NCBI GenBank assembly: GCA_030605665.1
Contig: JAUWHW010000026.1
Span: 1 to 40,242 of the forward strand
Source of the DNA: Dehalococcoidia bacterium
GTDB taxonomy: Bacteria; Chloroflexota; Dehalococcoidia; GIF9; AB-539-J10
Length of the DNA: 40,242 bases
Direction of reading: 5' to 3'
The notes under the pieces were generated by a model, which searched no databases, was not told where the DNA came from, and saw only the letters and a list, made by a program, of their open reading frames with translations. Numbering within the stretch: position 1 is the stretch's first letter; every line of letters starts with the position of its first letter. Below are positions 14,935-24,329 of the stretch, piece after piece. The translations under genes were made by a program, and so were the position numbers.

Positions 14935-15372
14935 TTATTCGAGGATTTTTGGAGAAAATACATATTGTGTGGTTGTTTTTAGCATTTTCCTTAGCAGGGC
15001 TAATTGTGGTTTATATATCGTAATCCTTCCTTGCTTGGGTGTAGTGGGCATATTAAGAATTTTTGATATAACTTTCTCCTCTACATCCGTTTGACATATT
15101 ATGGCTGCCTCGGCCTCATTTGCTCCCAGCTCTATAAGCACAGGCAATAATAATGCTTCCTGCTCATCAATGTTTATAAAGCTTGCAATATACTCGAGTT
15201 CGCTCCTCTTAAATAAGTGAGTGCTGCCATCACTGCACAGCACATGCGGGTATTCTTCGCGTAGCAGAGCAGATAGCGTTTTTTGATTTCGTGGTAGCCC
15301 AGCATTTACTACTCTGAGCTCACCTTTCAAGCATTCTTGGAGCATCCTTTCATAAGGCAAGCTATTAGACAT
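14935..15372 (-). CDS. UPF0216 (DUF61) family protein, archaeal type
   Basis: A 145-residue protein matching the archaeal UPF0216 family: NAGLPRNQKTLSALLREEYP, then SDGSTHLFKRSELEYIASFI, LLPVLIELG and EEKVISKILNM. Its function is unknown. I use ATG 15372, which follows GAGGG by about eight bases; an ATG at 15390 would overlap ntpD. It is the last gene of the V-ATPase operon, 4 bp after ntpD, and its stop touches the tRNA-Val remnant, so its C-terminus could have been altered by that junction. The family is typical of Euryarchaeota, which supports archaeal origin of the operon. Confidence 0.8.
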   Translation of the reverse strand: MSNSLPYERMLQECLKGELRVVNAGLPRNQKTLSALLREEYPHVLCSDGSTHLFKRSELEYIASFINIDEQEALLLPVLIELGANEAEAAIICQTDVEEKVISKILNMPTTPKQGRITIYKPQLALLRKMLKTTTQYVFSPKILE

Positions 15373-15376
15373 CCTT

Positions 15377-16009
15377 CTACCCTCGTGCAACTAGCACCTT
15401 CACACGTTTTAATCGTGTTTTCTCTTCCCTATCCCTTTCCTCAAACTTCATATTCAAGTACTTTATCGTCAACTGTAACGCGGGGATTATCATATACTCT
15501 AAAGCGTTGGTTATCCTTTTTGTCCTGTTTATCTCCATTCCCAATAATTCGAGACTCCTTTGGAGTTCAGCTAATTCTACAGTAGCCTTGAGGCATTTCT
15601 CATATAGTTGGGCTGCGTGGTCTAACCACGAAGAGGTATCAACTAAATTATATCCTCTCATTGGCTTTCCATTTTCTCTTAGCTCAAAAGAAGGGATTCT
15701 CACACCTGCTATGTTTCTTGAGCCGGCAGCGACTTTAGGATCAGCTTCGGTGGCTATTAGTTCCTTCTCCAGCGCTATATATCCGTGATATCCAGTGGCA
15801 ATTGATAATGCCTTATAAGCCTCGGAAAAAGCATCAACTAGCTTTTTTTTAGCCTCTACCGTCTCTCTTGCTGTCTGCAAAAATTCCATGGTTAATATTG
15901 AAAGCCTATCCTTTACTATTTTTTGTACTCTTTGGGCTAATGTAAGCCTACGCTTCAGCTTTACCAGCTCCATTTTTGTGGGTCTAACCTTGATTAATTG
16001 CTGTGGCAT
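15377..16009 (-). CDS. ntpD: V-ATPase subunit D (central stalk)
   Basis: Rotor shaft of the V/A-type ATPase. The 210-residue protein shows the family's long antiparallel coiled coil: N-terminal VRPTKMELVKLKRRLTLAQ and KLVDAFSEAYKALSIA, C-terminal INRTKRITNALEYMIIPALQ followed by a charged helix. Its ATG at 16009 directly follows the ntpB stop (16010-16012 on this strand), so the two are translationally linked. UPF0216 follows 4 bp later. Confidence 0.95.
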   Translation of the reverse strand: MPQQLIKVRPTKMELVKLKRRLTLAQRVQKIVKDRLSILTMEFLQTARETVEAKKKLVDAFSEAYKALSIATGYHGYIALEKELIATEADPKVAAGSRNIAGVRIPSFELRENGKPMRGYNLVDTSSWLDHAAQLYEKCLKATVELAELQRSLELLGMEINRTKRITNALEYMIIPALQLTIKYLNMKFEERDREEKTRLKRVKVLVARG

Positions 16010-17437
16010 TTATAGAGATTGCTTCGCTTTGCTCGCAATGACTTTGGAGTATTTTGGGAGATACTTTTTGATGAATTTCTCACTAATTAGCTTTAGGTTT
16101 TCTTCAGGCAGTGCCGAAAATAGTTTCCAGGCTATGTCTAAGGTATCTTCTACCTTTCTTTTTTCCACCTCACCCTGAGATATAAATTTCCTCTCAAACT
16201 CATCTGCATTCGTTAAATATATTTTATCCCTCGCACTTAATGCCTCAGCACCTATAATGGTGGATATCTCCCTGAGGTAACATCCTTCAGCGTAAGCGGC
16301 GTACGACTGCATGAAGACATTGTTGTGGTCTTCCCTGGTTTTACCCGGCCCAATACCCTCTTTCATCATCCGTGAAAGAGACAAGAATACGTCTATTGGT
16401 GGATATATTCCCTTTCTTTCCAGATCTCGGGAAAGCACAATCTGCCCTTCGGTTATATAGCCAGTAAGGTCGGGTATGGGATGGGTTATATCATCGTCAG
16501 GCATGGTCAGAATGGGCATTATGGTTACTGAACCTTCCTTCCCCAAAATTCTACCTGCTCTCTCGTACATTGTAGCCAGGTCGGTGTACATATATCCTGG
16601 ATATCCTCTCCTCGAGGGTATCTCCTCACGCATAGCAGAAAGTTCACGAAGAGCTTCACAATAATTAGTCATGTCAGTAAGTATGGTCAACACATGCATA
16701 TTCTGCTGCCATGCCAGGTACGTGGCTGCGGTTAAAGCTAACCTTGGTGTTGATATCCGCTCTATAACAGGGTCTGACGCGGTATTGATGAAAGCCACTG
16801 TTCTTTCCAGTGCTCCTGTTCTCTCAAGGTTTCTCATGAAGAAGGAGGCATCGTCGTAACTAATGCCAACGGCGCCAAAGACCAGGGCGAATTTTTCCTC
16901 TTTGCCTTTTACTGTGGCTTGTCTGATTATTTGAGCCGCGATCCGGTTGTGTGGTAGACCTGCCCCGCTAAATATGGGCAACTTCTGCCCCCTAACTAAA
17001 GCATTTAGGCCATCTATTGCTGAGATACCTGTTTCGATAAACTCTGCTGGTGGCTGGCGAGACGCAGGGTTTATAGGCTCGCCATTAATATCCAGGTAAC
17101 TTTCTGGGATTATGGGGGCACCTCCGTCTATAGGTTCTCCCATTCCATTGAAAATCCTTCCCAAGATGTCAATAGATACTGGTAGCTTTAAAGTCTCACC
17201 TTTGCATCTTAATTTGCTCCCAATAAGGTCTACTTCACTGACTCCACCAAATACCTGAACTATAGTTGCTTTCTCACTGATGTCTATCGCCTGACCACTT
17301 TTTATCTCACCATTGCTGAGTTGAACATCAACTATCTCATTAAATTTAATACCAGGAATGCTTTCAGCTACGAGCAAAGACCCTTTAGCCCTGCTAATTG
17401 CCCTCGTTTCCTTGACATAAAGTGAAGAGAAATTCAT
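16010..17437 (-). CDS. ntpB: V-ATPase subunit B
   Basis: Non-catalytic nucleotide-site subunit of the V1 head. The 475-residue product has [23 protein letters not shown] wording near residue 80, [20 protein letters not shown] (no Walker A, as expected) and [24 protein letters not shown] near 300. I start it at the ATG at 17437, which overlaps the ntpA stop as ATGA and follows AAGGGGGG; a longer frame begins inside a repeat and lacks family similarity. The last ten residues, [10 protein letters not shown], are the translation of a 28-bp dispersed repeat (16015-16042), so the natural C-terminus near YLPKY has been extended or replaced. Confidence 0.95.
   Translation of the reverse strand: MNFSSLYVKETRAISRAKGSLLVAESIPGIKFNEIVDVQLSNGEIKSGQAIDISEKATIVQVFGGVSEVDLIGSKLRCKGETLKLPVSIDILGRIFNGMGEPIDGGAPIIPESYLDINGEPINPASRQPPAEFIETGISAIDGLNALVRGQKLPIFSGAGLPHNRIAAQIIRQATVKGKEEKFALVFGAVGISYDDASFFMRNLERTGALERTVAFINTASDPVIERISTPRLALTAATYLAWQQNMHVLTILTDMTNYCEALRELSAMREEIPSRRGYPGYMYTDLATMYERAGRILGKEGSVTIMPILTMPDDDITHPIPDLTGYITEGQIVLSRDLERKGIYPPIDVFLSLSRMMKEGIGPGKTREDHNNVFMQSYAAYAEGCYLREISTIIGAEALSARDKIYLTNADEFERKFISQGEVEKRKVEDTLDIAWKLFSALPEENLKLISEKFIKKYLPKYSKVIASKAKQSL
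16015..16042. repeat. 28-bp dispersed repeat at the ntpB 3' end
   Basis: The unit begins GAGATTGCTTCGC and ends TTTGCTCGCAATGAC. It is identical over 28 bp to the copy at 19276-19303 and differs at three positions from the copy at 17452-17479. It lies inside the ntpB reading frame. Confidence 0.88.
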
Positions 17438-19206
17438 AAAATTCCCCCCTTGAGATTGCCTCGCTTCGCGCGCAATGACAACCCTTTTTCCATTTCCAGC
17501 CATAATTCCCTGACTTTTTGTTCAAAGTCCTCGTTGGGTATATCCTTCATCCTGGATATCCTGTAGACTATGGGGGAAGAACGGATCTCCTCAATAGCTA
17601 CCCCCGAATTTAACATCTCCTGGGATAATTCGTAGAACTTTATTATAGTCTTAAGCATGAGGCCAGCTTTTGCCGGCGTGCAATAGGTATCAACTTCATG
17701 GTAGGCGCTTTGCTGGAGAAAGTCCTCACGTATCATCCTGGCGATGAGCAACAATAGTTTGTCTCCCTCGGGCAAGGCTTCGGGGCCTACGAGTCTCACA
17801 ATTTCCTCCAGTTCAGCCTCCTGCTGCAGTATCTTCAAAGCGGTAGCTCTAGTATTCTCCCACCCTGGATCAGCCTTATCCCACCAATCTTTAACTGCAT
17901 CTATATACAGGCTATAGCTAGTGAGCCAGCTTATGGCTGGAAAATGTCTCCTGTTCGCCAGGGAAACGTCTAAAGCGTATAAAGCGTCTACTATTCTAAG
18001 CGTATTCTGGGTTACTGGTTCACTGAAGTCAGCTCCGGGAGGACTGACGGCACCGATTACTGTTACTGAGCCTCTCCTTTCAGGACTGCCCAAGCATTCA
18101 ACCATTCCTGCTCTTTCATAAAAAGAGGAAAGCCGCGAGCCCATATATGAAGGGAAGCCTTCCTCCCCTGGCATTTCCTCAAGTCTTCCACCCATTTCTC
18201 TCATAGCTTCAGCCCATCTGGAAGTTGAATCTGCAACCAGCAAAATATCGTATCCCATGTCCCTGAAGTACTCAGCCATAGTAATGCCGACAAAAATGCT
18301 TGCTTCACGAGCCACAACAGGCATGTTGGAAGTGTTAGCTATAAATATTTCTTTCTCCTGTAATAATCTCCCTGTGTTAGGGTCCTTAAGTTTCCTAAAG
18401 CTATAAAGCACATCAGACATCTCGTTACCCCTCTCACCGCAACCAACGTAAAGGTTCAGATGTGTCTGTGCCCATCTGGCTAGCTGCTGCAAAGCAACGG
18501 TCTTTCCGGTGCCAAAGCCTCCCGGTATCGAAGCTTTGCCACCAAGGGCCAAAGGGAACATATAATCCATAATCCGCATGCCAGTAGTGAGCAAGCCTGA
18601 AGGGTCGAACCTCTGCTTATAAGGTCTTGGCTTCCTTACTGGCCATTCTTGCATCATTGTGAGCTCTTTTACCTCGCCATTATGCTCCACCCAAGCAATA
18701 GGCTCCTCAACGGTATAGTCGCCTTTGCGTATCTCTTTTATTATTCCTTTGATTCCTACAGGTACCATTATTTTGTGTTCTATGAGGCTTGTCTCAGGGA
18801 CTGTGCCTATTATGTCTCCTTCGCTGACTGTATCTCCAACCTTGATTTTGGGGGTGAACTGCCATTTCTTATCCCGGGGAAGTGCAGATGCTTTGGCACC
18901 TCGTTTTATGAACGAGCCAGTATCCTTAACCAGAGTAAGCAAAGATTTTTGCAGCCCATCATAAATGGACCCTACTAACCCTGGGCCTAATTCGGCGCTC
19001 AAGATCCTTCCTGTTCCCCTCACCACTTCGCCAGTTTTTAATCCTACGGTATCCTCATGTGCTTGAATTATGGCTTTGTCTTCTTCCAGCCCTATTATCT
19101 CTCCTACGAGCCCTTCCTCTCCTATCTCAACAACTTCATAAACCTGGGAACCTTTCATATCATCAGCTATAATTAAAGGACCTGAAACTCGCCATATTTT
19201 GCCCAT
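17434..19206 (-). CDS. ntpA: V-ATPase subunit A (catalytic)
   Basis: Catalytic subunit of the V1 head, 590 residues. Walker [19 protein letters not shown] is near residue 230 (GPFG is the more usual wording), with [28 protein letters not shown] and [31 protein letters not shown] after it in normal family order (quoted in parts: [27 protein letters not shown]). The ATG at 19206 follows AGGAGGTTA. The C-terminal [15 protein letters not shown] after EMEKG is encoded by a dispersed repeat at 17452-17479, yet the ATGA overlap with ntpB is kept. A 111-bp gap holding two facing repeats separates it from ntpF. Confidence 0.96.
   Translation of the reverse strand: MGKIWRVSGPLIIADDMKGSQVYEVVEIGEEGLVGEIIGLEEDKAIIQAHEDTVGLKTGEVVRGTGRILSAELGPGLVGSIYDGLQKSLLTLVKDTGSFIKRGAKASALPRDKKWQFTPKIKVGDTVSEGDIIGTVPETSLIEHKIMVPVGIKGIIKEIRKGDYTVEEPIAWVEHNGEVKELTMMQEWPVRKPRPYKQRFDPSGLLTTGMRIMDYMFPLALGGKASIPGGFGTGKTVALQQLARWAQTHLNLYVGCGERGNEMSDVLYSFRKLKDPNTGRLLQEKEIFIANTSNMPVVAREASIFVGITMAEYFRDMGYDILLVADSTSRWAEAMREMGGRLEEMPGEEGFPSYMGSRLSSFYERAGMVECLGSPERRGSVTVIGAVSPPGADFSEPVTQNTLRIVDALYALDVSLANRRHFPAISWLTSYSLYIDAVKDWWDKADPGWENTRATALKILQQEAELEEIVRLVGPEALPEGDKLLLLIARMIREDFLQQSAYHEVDTYCTPAKAGLMLKTIIKFYELSQEMLNSGVAIEEIRSSPIVYRISRMKDIPNEDFEQKVRELWLEMEKGLSLRAKRGNLKGGIL
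17452..17479. repeat. 28-bp dispersed repeat at the ntpA/ntpB junction
   Basis: Same family and orientation as the copies at 16015-16042 and 19276-19303. It encodes most of the last fifteen residues of ntpA and lies just upstream of the ntpB ribosome site. Confidence 0.85.
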
Positions 19207-19229
19207 ACTTTTAACCTCCTAGGCTTGTT

Positions 19230-19303
19230 GTCATTGCGAGGAGTGTAGTGACGAAGCAATCCCAAGAATAGTCACGAGATTGCTTCGCTTTGCTCGCAAT
19301 GAC
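19230..19303. repeat. paired inverted repeat between ntpF and ntpA
   Basis: GTCATTGCGAG at 19230-19240 faces CTCGCAATGAC at 19293-19303, and GAAGCAATC at 19253-19261 faces GATTGCTTC at 19278-19286, giving a BIME-like hairpin. The right arm (19276-19303) is a full copy of the 28-bp unit seen at the ends of ntpA and ntpB. Confidence 0.88.
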
Positions 19304-19317
19304 AAAGAATCACCATT

Positions 19318-19677
19318 TTAAATTTCTATATCAAACCCTATAGACTCTCTAATAAATTTCTTGTAATGTCCGACAACATCCTTATACTTTGTGCCGAACT
19401 TTGGTGGAACTTCTATGATTACAGGAATCATTCTTCGCCCCTCTCTAACCTGGACTAGTAGATCCTTAACATATTCTACATAGTCTTCCAGTATCACTAT
19501 TATGCCAATACTGGGTTCATCTATTAACTCACCTAGAGCTTTCCTCACATCTTCACAGGCATTGTGGTCACCCTTTATCACACAATATTTACTCAATCCA
19601 GCCAGCCTCAGTCCACTGACTAGGTCTTCATCTCCAATGGCGGCTATGTTTAGGTGTTTAGCGGGTATCGCACTCAC
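19318..19677 (-). CDS. ntpF: V-ATPase subunit F
   Basis: Small rotor-associated regulatory subunit. The 119-residue protein has the expected layout: IAAIGDEDLVSGLRLAGL, then IGIIVILEDYVEYV and IPVIIEVPPKFGT. These are the alternating strands and helices of the subunit F Rossmann-like fold. Its start overlaps the ntpC stop by 4 bp (ATGA), showing coupled translation. Names differ between species (ntpG in Enterococcus). Confidence 0.9.
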   Translation of the reverse strand: MSAIPAKHLNIAAIGDEDLVSGLRLAGLSKYCVIKGDHNACEDVRKALGELIDEPSIGIIVILEDYVEYVKDLLVQVREGRRMIPVIIEVPPKFGTKYKDVVGHYKKFIRESIGFDIEI

Positions 19678-20708
19678 AATACCAAATACTCCTTTATTTT
19701 CTCTGTGGCAGCGCCATCGGCTATTGCCTTTAGAATTAACCTCAGGTTTCGTATTTCAACCTCTTTCAGGATCAGATACCAAGCCATCACTAAGGGAGAT
19801 AGTACCCTTGGTGATAATATTTCCTTAAGCAGCCTAAACTTATGCTTATCAATGATTTCTTCCACAGATGTGATGCTTTTAGTGTTCTCGTAGCTACTCA
19901 ATACCTCCTCAGCCACATGCCGATATTGAGGATTCTCTAGCCTCTGTGGCATGTCGGCAAGTTTGAAGGATAATAGGTCCCTGATAGCTTTATCTGTAAT
20001 CATGTATCCGCCAGGAATGGTACATTCAGCGGCATCTGGTCCTATGTCCTCGATTATAGCTCTAGAGGCAATTTGTAAGTTTGTTAGGTCTATGATGAGG
20101 CCAAGGGCTTTTGAAAGCACAGAGCCATCTTTTATACGCCTCGCCATGCTTAACATGCTTTTGTAATATTCGCTGTCTAGTCTGGATTCGGCCAGGAGTT
20201 TCGATTTTGCTCCTCCCTCTACTTTGTATCCCTCTAGTGCTGACACATAATTTCCCAGTTTGCATTTAATGAGCAGCTCAATAATGTCACCTGCATTTTC
20301 AGCGCTGGGGAGTTCATCTAGCAATCCATTATTGTGGATAATCCCTACCGGTAGCATACGGATTTTTTTGCCCGTTGAAATGCTTTGTAAAGCAGCTTTG
20401 ATGTTCAAGACGTCGTACTTTACTATATATGTCCTTAATAGCTTCTGTATATCTTTTGGCAAGAGCTTAAATGATTCTACATAACTAATGCGCTGTGCGA
20501 AATATCTCCACAGGTATTCATCCAAGTCATCAAAGGTTTTAACGGTTAGTTCTTCAAGATAGTTTCCTACATCGGTCTCTCTAATGATTTCCAGTGCCTC
20601 TTGAATATTGGATGACTTCAACATCCTATCTATATGGTCGGAGGTCACAACCTTGGGCTCTTCACCTTTTAGATAGGCCGATAGAAATGCATATTTTGCG
20701 TAGAGCAA
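19674..20708 (-). CDS. ntpC: V-ATPase subunit C (d-type adaptor)
   Basis: Funnel-shaped subunit that joins the rotor shaft to the membrane c-ring. The 344-residue, helix-rich protein has the usual family marks: KYDVLNIKAALQS near 118, ESRLDSEYYKSML near 173 and VEIRNLRLILKAIADG near the C-terminus. It starts 9 bp after ntpE ends and overlaps ntpF by 4 bp. Confidence 0.92.
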   Translation of the reverse strand: MLYAKYAFLSAYLKGEEPKVVTSDHIDRMLKSSNIQEALEIIRETDVGNYLEELTVKTFDDLDEYLWRYFAQRISYVESFKLLPKDIQKLLRTYIVKYDVLNIKAALQSISTGKKIRMLPVGIIHNNGLLDELPSAENAGDIIELLIKCKLGNYVSALEGYKVEGGAKSKLLAESRLDSEYYKSMLSMARRIKDGSVLSKALGLIIDLTNLQIASRAIIEDIGPDAAECTIPGGYMITDKAIRDLLSFKLADMPQRLENPQYRHVAEEVLSSYENTKSITSVEEIIDKHKFRLLKEILSPRVLSPLVMAWYLILKEVEIRNLRLILKAIADGAATEKIKEYLVL

Positions 20709-20717
20709 AAAGTCCTC

Positions 20718-21299
20718 CTATGTCCTTTCGAAAAGCACCTTGCTTATTTCAGGCAATAATTTTGGCAGCAACATCTCAAGCCTAGTCTCATAAGTGTTAT
20801 CTATGCGGAGTTTTCCATCAATGTTCTCGGCTATAACACCTCCTAGAAAGTTATCCACCTTGATCTCCATTATCTTACTGGCTAATTCTTTATCCTCTTG
20901 GAGCAACTTTTTTACAGTGCTTACATCTTCTGGAGAAAGGTAAATCCTACTTTTATCCCTGCCAAGTCCATTTATAGCCTCTCTAATCAAGTTCAGGACA
21001 TAGCCTTCATTGCTTGAAAATTCAGACAGCTCTTGCTTTACTCTGCTGATTATTTTGGTGATTGTGTCAGTTTTCGCACTTGATAGCTGCTGGCGCGCCT
21101 TTATAGAAGCTTGAGATACGATTCTAGCAGCTTCTCCTTTAGCTTCCTCCAGCATTTTATGTTTCTCTTCTTGGAACTTCTGTTCCCGCTGCTTTCTGGC
21201 CTTTTCTCTCTCCTCGTTTGCCTTTTCTTCGGCCTCCTTTATTATATTCTGGGCTTCCATTCTTACTTTGCTTATAACAGCTTGGCTTATTTTCTCCAT
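20718..21299 (-). CDS. ntpE: V-ATPase subunit E (peripheral stalk)
   Basis: Stator subunit that pairs with the H/G-type coiled-coil protein. The 193-residue protein has a long charged N-terminal helix (about 5-75, rich in E, K and A), then a globular C-terminal half with RIYLSPEDVSTVKKLL and GGVIAENIDGKLRIDNTYETR, the conserved region that contacts the head. Operon position between K and C is the standard one. Confidence 0.92.
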   Translation of the reverse strand: MEKISQAVISKVRMEAQNIIKEAEEKANEEREKARKQREQKFQEEKHKMLEEAKGEAARIVSQASIKARQQLSSAKTDTITKIISRVKQELSEFSSNEGYVLNLIREAINGLGRDKSRIYLSPEDVSTVKKLLQEDKELASKIMEIKVDNFLGGVIAENIDGKLRIDNTYETRLEMLLPKLLPEISKVLFERT

Positions 21300-21312
21300 T
21301 TTTAAGACACCT

Positions 21313-21792
21313 TTAGAAAAGTCCCAACATGCTTAACGCCATTATAGTGAAAACTAGCCCTAGCACACCTATCAGTTCGACAAACACGGCTAACATCATG
21401 GCGTTAGTTAGTATCCGTCCCTTTGTCATGGGCAGAAGCGAAATGCCTGAAGCGCATACAACGCCTTGGTATGCTGCTGAGAACGATTCAGCACAGGCAG
21501 CTATAACACCACAGGCGAGTACAGCAAAGCCACTGCCGCCAGCATCGGGCATGGCGGCGAGGTTAGGGACTACCCTTGTTAGAATAAGAATCAATATTAT
21601 GAGCCCGTAGAAAGTTTGTGTCATTGGCAGGGATACCAGCACTATGACATTCTTGAGTTGTCCGGGCTGCTCACCCAGTGTGGCGGCTCCAGCAGAGCCG
21701 GCGATACCCATGCCTATTGAAGACCCTAGCAATCCACCACCTAACGCTATCGCACCTCCCAGGGTTGCCAGTGATGTGGGATCAATTATCAT
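21313..21792 (-). CDS. ntpK: V-ATPase subunit K (membrane rotor c subunit), Na+-type residues
   Basis: Ring-forming proteolipid, 159 residues with four membrane helices (two hairpins). Aligned by eye with Enterococcus hirae NtpK, the residues that bind Na+ there (Leu61, Thr64, Gln65, Gln110, Glu139) are present as Leu55, Thr58, Gln59 (in SLPMTQTFYG), Gln109 (AAYQGVVCASG) and Glu139 (AVFVELIGVLG). This suggests Na+ coupling, though direct tests are needed to separate Na+ from H+. Only the second hairpin carries the carboxylate, as in NtpK. It lies 15 bp after ntpI with a good AGGAGG site. Confidence 0.93.
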   Translation of the reverse strand: MIIDPTSLATLGGAIALGGGLLGSSIGMGIAGSAGAATLGEQPGQLKNVIVLVSLPMTQTFYGLIILILILTRVVPNLAAMPDAGGSGFAVLACGVIAACAESFSAAYQGVVCASGISLLPMTKGRILTNAMMLAVFVELIGVLGLVFTIMALSMLGLF

Positions 21793-21807
21793 TTTTATCC
21801 TCCTTTC

Positions 21808-23802
21808 TTAAGCTTTTCCCTTGACCGACACCAGTGCTCGTTTCCTCAGTCTAAATGGACTATATTCCCTGCCACCACCTTCGTAGAACTTGAATAAGAA
21901 CTCTACAAAGCATAGCCTGAGGGAGTGTACGAAACAGGAGATAGTGCTGAGTAGCAAGTTAAGTACATGCCCGAAAAGCAGAATCACTATTGCTATTAAG
22001 GTACCAAGGATGAATCTTATCATGCCGGCAGGTATCATTTCGGTTACCATCCCCGACATCATATTAAAGACCATAGCAAGGTAATATGTAGCCAGGCCTA
22101 CACCTGCCAGCCTGCAATATGACATAACATCTCCCAAGAGTCCGGTTATATCAAACAGCCAAAGAATGCTACCTAGGAAAGCGCCCTGCTGTATGATAGA
22201 AGAGACGACAATCAACACTATGCCCAGAAGCATAATGTATACCAAGATAGGATATATTTGTGCACTTAGTAGCGGGATATCCGTACCAAGGAAATGTATG
22301 ATCCATGGTATCCCAGCAATTTGAAGTATAAATAGACCAATTTTACCTACTATTACTGCTTTATTCCTTTCCTTTATCCCTTTAATGAGTGCTATCACAT
22401 GGGCCATGTTTACGTGGATGAGACCTATTACTAAGGCGAATACTATGAAGGACATAGCATCTCCAAGTAGCTCCTTAATCCCTTCTGCAAGTGCTAAGCT
22501 CTCGATTCCAAAAAACTGATAAAAATTCCCTAGGTAAGCTCCAGTGAGCAGACCAATAACTAGAGCAACACCCGCACTTGTATAAAGCAGTCTCTGAAAT
22601 AGCTTAAAGCCTTCGGATTCTGGGTCATCAACAAAGCGCCGTAAGGCAAATTTTGCAAGCAGCATGATGCCTATAGCATAGATCACGTCACCTAGCATAA
22701 GGCCAAAGAAAAAAGCAAATGAGTAAGCTATTATTGGTGTGGGGTCCCATTCTCTATACTTTGGGATGCCAAACAGATTTACGACAGTTTGGAATGGCTT
22801 AAGTGCAGTTAAGTTCCTCATCTTGGTAGGGGGTTCCTCCGCTTGTTCTGGATTCCTAGTGTCAATAAACACGTAGCCTATGTTCTCTTTAAGTTCGGAA
22901 ATTGTATCCTCAACGTTGTTCTCTGGGACCCATCCTTCGATTAGTGTTACATATTTCGCTTCACAAGCCTTCTCTAAAACTGACAATCTTTCGTTTTCTG
23001 CGGACAATGCCTCCCTGAGAAGGAGAAGTTTCTCCAGATTCTCTCGCGTTTTACTTTCAATCTCCCTGTAAAGTTTTGTCAAATTCTCTTCAAGGCTATG
23101 GATTTTACCCTCGGCTACTCCCACAAATTCCCTCAGGGTTAGATCCTCAGTTGGTATCGGCAAAATTTTGCCCCCAGTATCTTTGACTGTGGACTCTATA
23201 ATTTCTTGGTCTTCAACCTTGGCAACTACATGGAAAATGGTTTCGTTTTCTATTGTGGACACTGTGCTTCCAAATAGGTAATTTCTAAGCTTACTATGCG
23301 AAGTTTCGTATCTCTCACTTGGGAGCACGAAAAGCCTAGAAAAGAGGTAACTTCCGGAAAAATTTAAATCTCTTAATCTAATGTCAGCTTGTTGCCCCAG
23401 GGTCTCGAGATATTTCTTTAGTTCTTTTAGCTCCTCAGCCTCCTCGCTGAGTTTAGCAATTCTCTGGTGCATGTTGTTGAGCTTGGTACATAGTCGCCTG
23501 ATTTCGCTGTCAGTTTCGCTAAAGGGTCTAGTGTATATAACCTCAATATCCTCCCTCAGGGGTATCCTCGCTCCTTTGGGTATATAAACCAATACATTAC
23601 CAATGCCTGTTAATAACTCGCTGACCTCCCCCCTTTCATGGTCAATGGCTTCTCTGTCTATAGGCTTTAATTCTTCACTTTCTTCAACATGAAGCACACC
23701 AGCTCTATGTAAAATTTTGAGGGCTTTATTGGAGTAATCCTTAGCAGTCATTACCCTCACTTTTACCATGGGGTCAGGTGTATTGAGGAATAAAGGTATC
23801 AT
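21808..23802 (-). CDS. ntpI: V-ATPase subunit I (a-type ion channel subunit)
   Basis: Stator membrane subunit forming the ion half-channels next to the c-ring. The 664-residue protein has a large cytoplasmic N-terminal part (about 1-350) with coiled-coil segments, then about seven or eight membrane helices. The essential arginine is in GDVMSYCRLAGVGLATYYLA, and the C-terminal HSLRLCFVEFLFKFYEGGG is the family end signature. It begins in an ATGA overlap with the H-type gene. Confidence 0.95.
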   Translation of the reverse strand: MIPLFLNTPDPMVKVRVMTAKDYSNKALKILHRAGVLHVEESEELKPIDREAIDHERGEVSELLTGIGNVLVYIPKGARIPLREDIEVIYTRPFSETDSEIRRLCTKLNNMHQRIAKLSEEAEELKELKKYLETLGQQADIRLRDLNFSGSYLFSRLFVLPSERYETSHSKLRNYLFGSTVSTIENETIFHVVAKVEDQEIIESTVKDTGGKILPIPTEDLTLREFVGVAEGKIHSLEENLTKLYREIESKTRENLEKLLLLREALSAENERLSVLEKACEAKYVTLIEGWVPENNVEDTISELKENIGYVFIDTRNPEQAEEPPTKMRNLTALKPFQTVVNLFGIPKYREWDPTPIIAYSFAFFFGLMLGDVIYAIGIMLLAKFALRRFVDDPESEGFKLFQRLLYTSAGVALVIGLLTGAYLGNFYQFFGIESLALAEGIKELLGDAMSFIVFALVIGLIHVNMAHVIALIKGIKERNKAVIVGKIGLFILQIAGIPWIIHFLGTDIPLLSAQIYPILVYIMLLGIVLIVVSSIIQQGAFLGSILWLFDITGLLGDVMSYCRLAGVGLATYYLAMVFNMMSGMVTEMIPAGMIRFILGTLIAIVILLFGHVLNLLLSTISCFVHSLRLCFVEFLFKFYEGGGREYSPFRLRKRALVSVKGKA

Positions 23803-24119
23803 GTCAACTTCACTCCTGTGATAATATTCACTATGCGTTCCACAACTTCCTCTATTTTCTTATCAGCATTGGTTCTAATTTCAGAAGCTTTGTTCGTAGC
23901 ATCCTTACTTTTCTCATCAGCCTCTATCTTAGCCTTACGTATAATCTCCTGGCACTCTGTTTCCACTTCATCCATGGGCAACTGAGAAGAGAGAATTTCT
24001 TTAGCCTCCTCTTTAACTGTGAGGAGGATTTCATTAGCTTTAGTCCTAGCTTCCTCAAGTATCTTTTCAGCTTCGCTCTCGATATCCTCTACACTCTTGG
24101 AAATTTCTCTCATCGGCAT
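23799..24119 (-). CDS. V-ATPase subunit H/G-type (AhaH-like peripheral stalk)
   Basis: A 106-residue, almost entirely helical and charged protein (KILEEARTKANEIL, IIRKAKIEADEKSKDATNKA) with the hendecad-like pattern of peripheral stalk coiled coils. As first gene of the operon it matches AhaH of archaeal A-ATPases. It overlaps ntpI by 4 bp. Identification rests on position and coiled-coil character more than on a unique motif. Confidence 0.85.
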   Translation of the reverse strand: MPMREISKSVEDIESEAEKILEEARTKANEILLTVKEEAKEILSSQLPMDEVETECQEIIRKAKIEADEKSKDATNKASEIRTNADKKIEEVVERIVNIITGVKLT

Positions 24120-24228
24120 AACACACCTCTTCGATGATTCACTTGACTATTATTGGGTAGTGTGTGAGAAATGAGTTCTTTTTGCGAATAAGTATTCCAG
24201 CTATCAAAAGTCATCAGTTGGATTAGCA

Positions 24229-24257
24229 ATTATGGTAGAATAGCTTGCCTTTGTCAA
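24229..24257 (-). promoter_or_regulatory. sigma-70 type promoter of the V-ATPase operon
   Basis: On the minus strand TTGACA (24257-24252) and CATAAT (24234-24229) are spaced by 17 bp. The start point near 24222 would leave a leader of about 100 bases before the first gene. It lies in the 210-bp gap between the divergent V-ATPase operon and trmD. Confidence 0.6.
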
Positions 24258-24329
24258 TGTAGCAACTTTTTTAACCGCCTTCTATATGATAAGATAAGTA
24301 ACCAAGCGAGTTGTTATCCAAAGGGTCCG

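Noticed and set aside
17438..17503. Longer N-terminus for NtpB
   Set aside because: The extra residues are translated repeat and ntpA coding sequence; the ATGA overlap start at 17437 has a strong ribosome site and fits the family.
24251..24290. Plus-strand trmD promoter (TTGTCA with TATGAT)
   Set aside because: The spacing is far too long for these two boxes, and no better -35 is seen for TATGAT.
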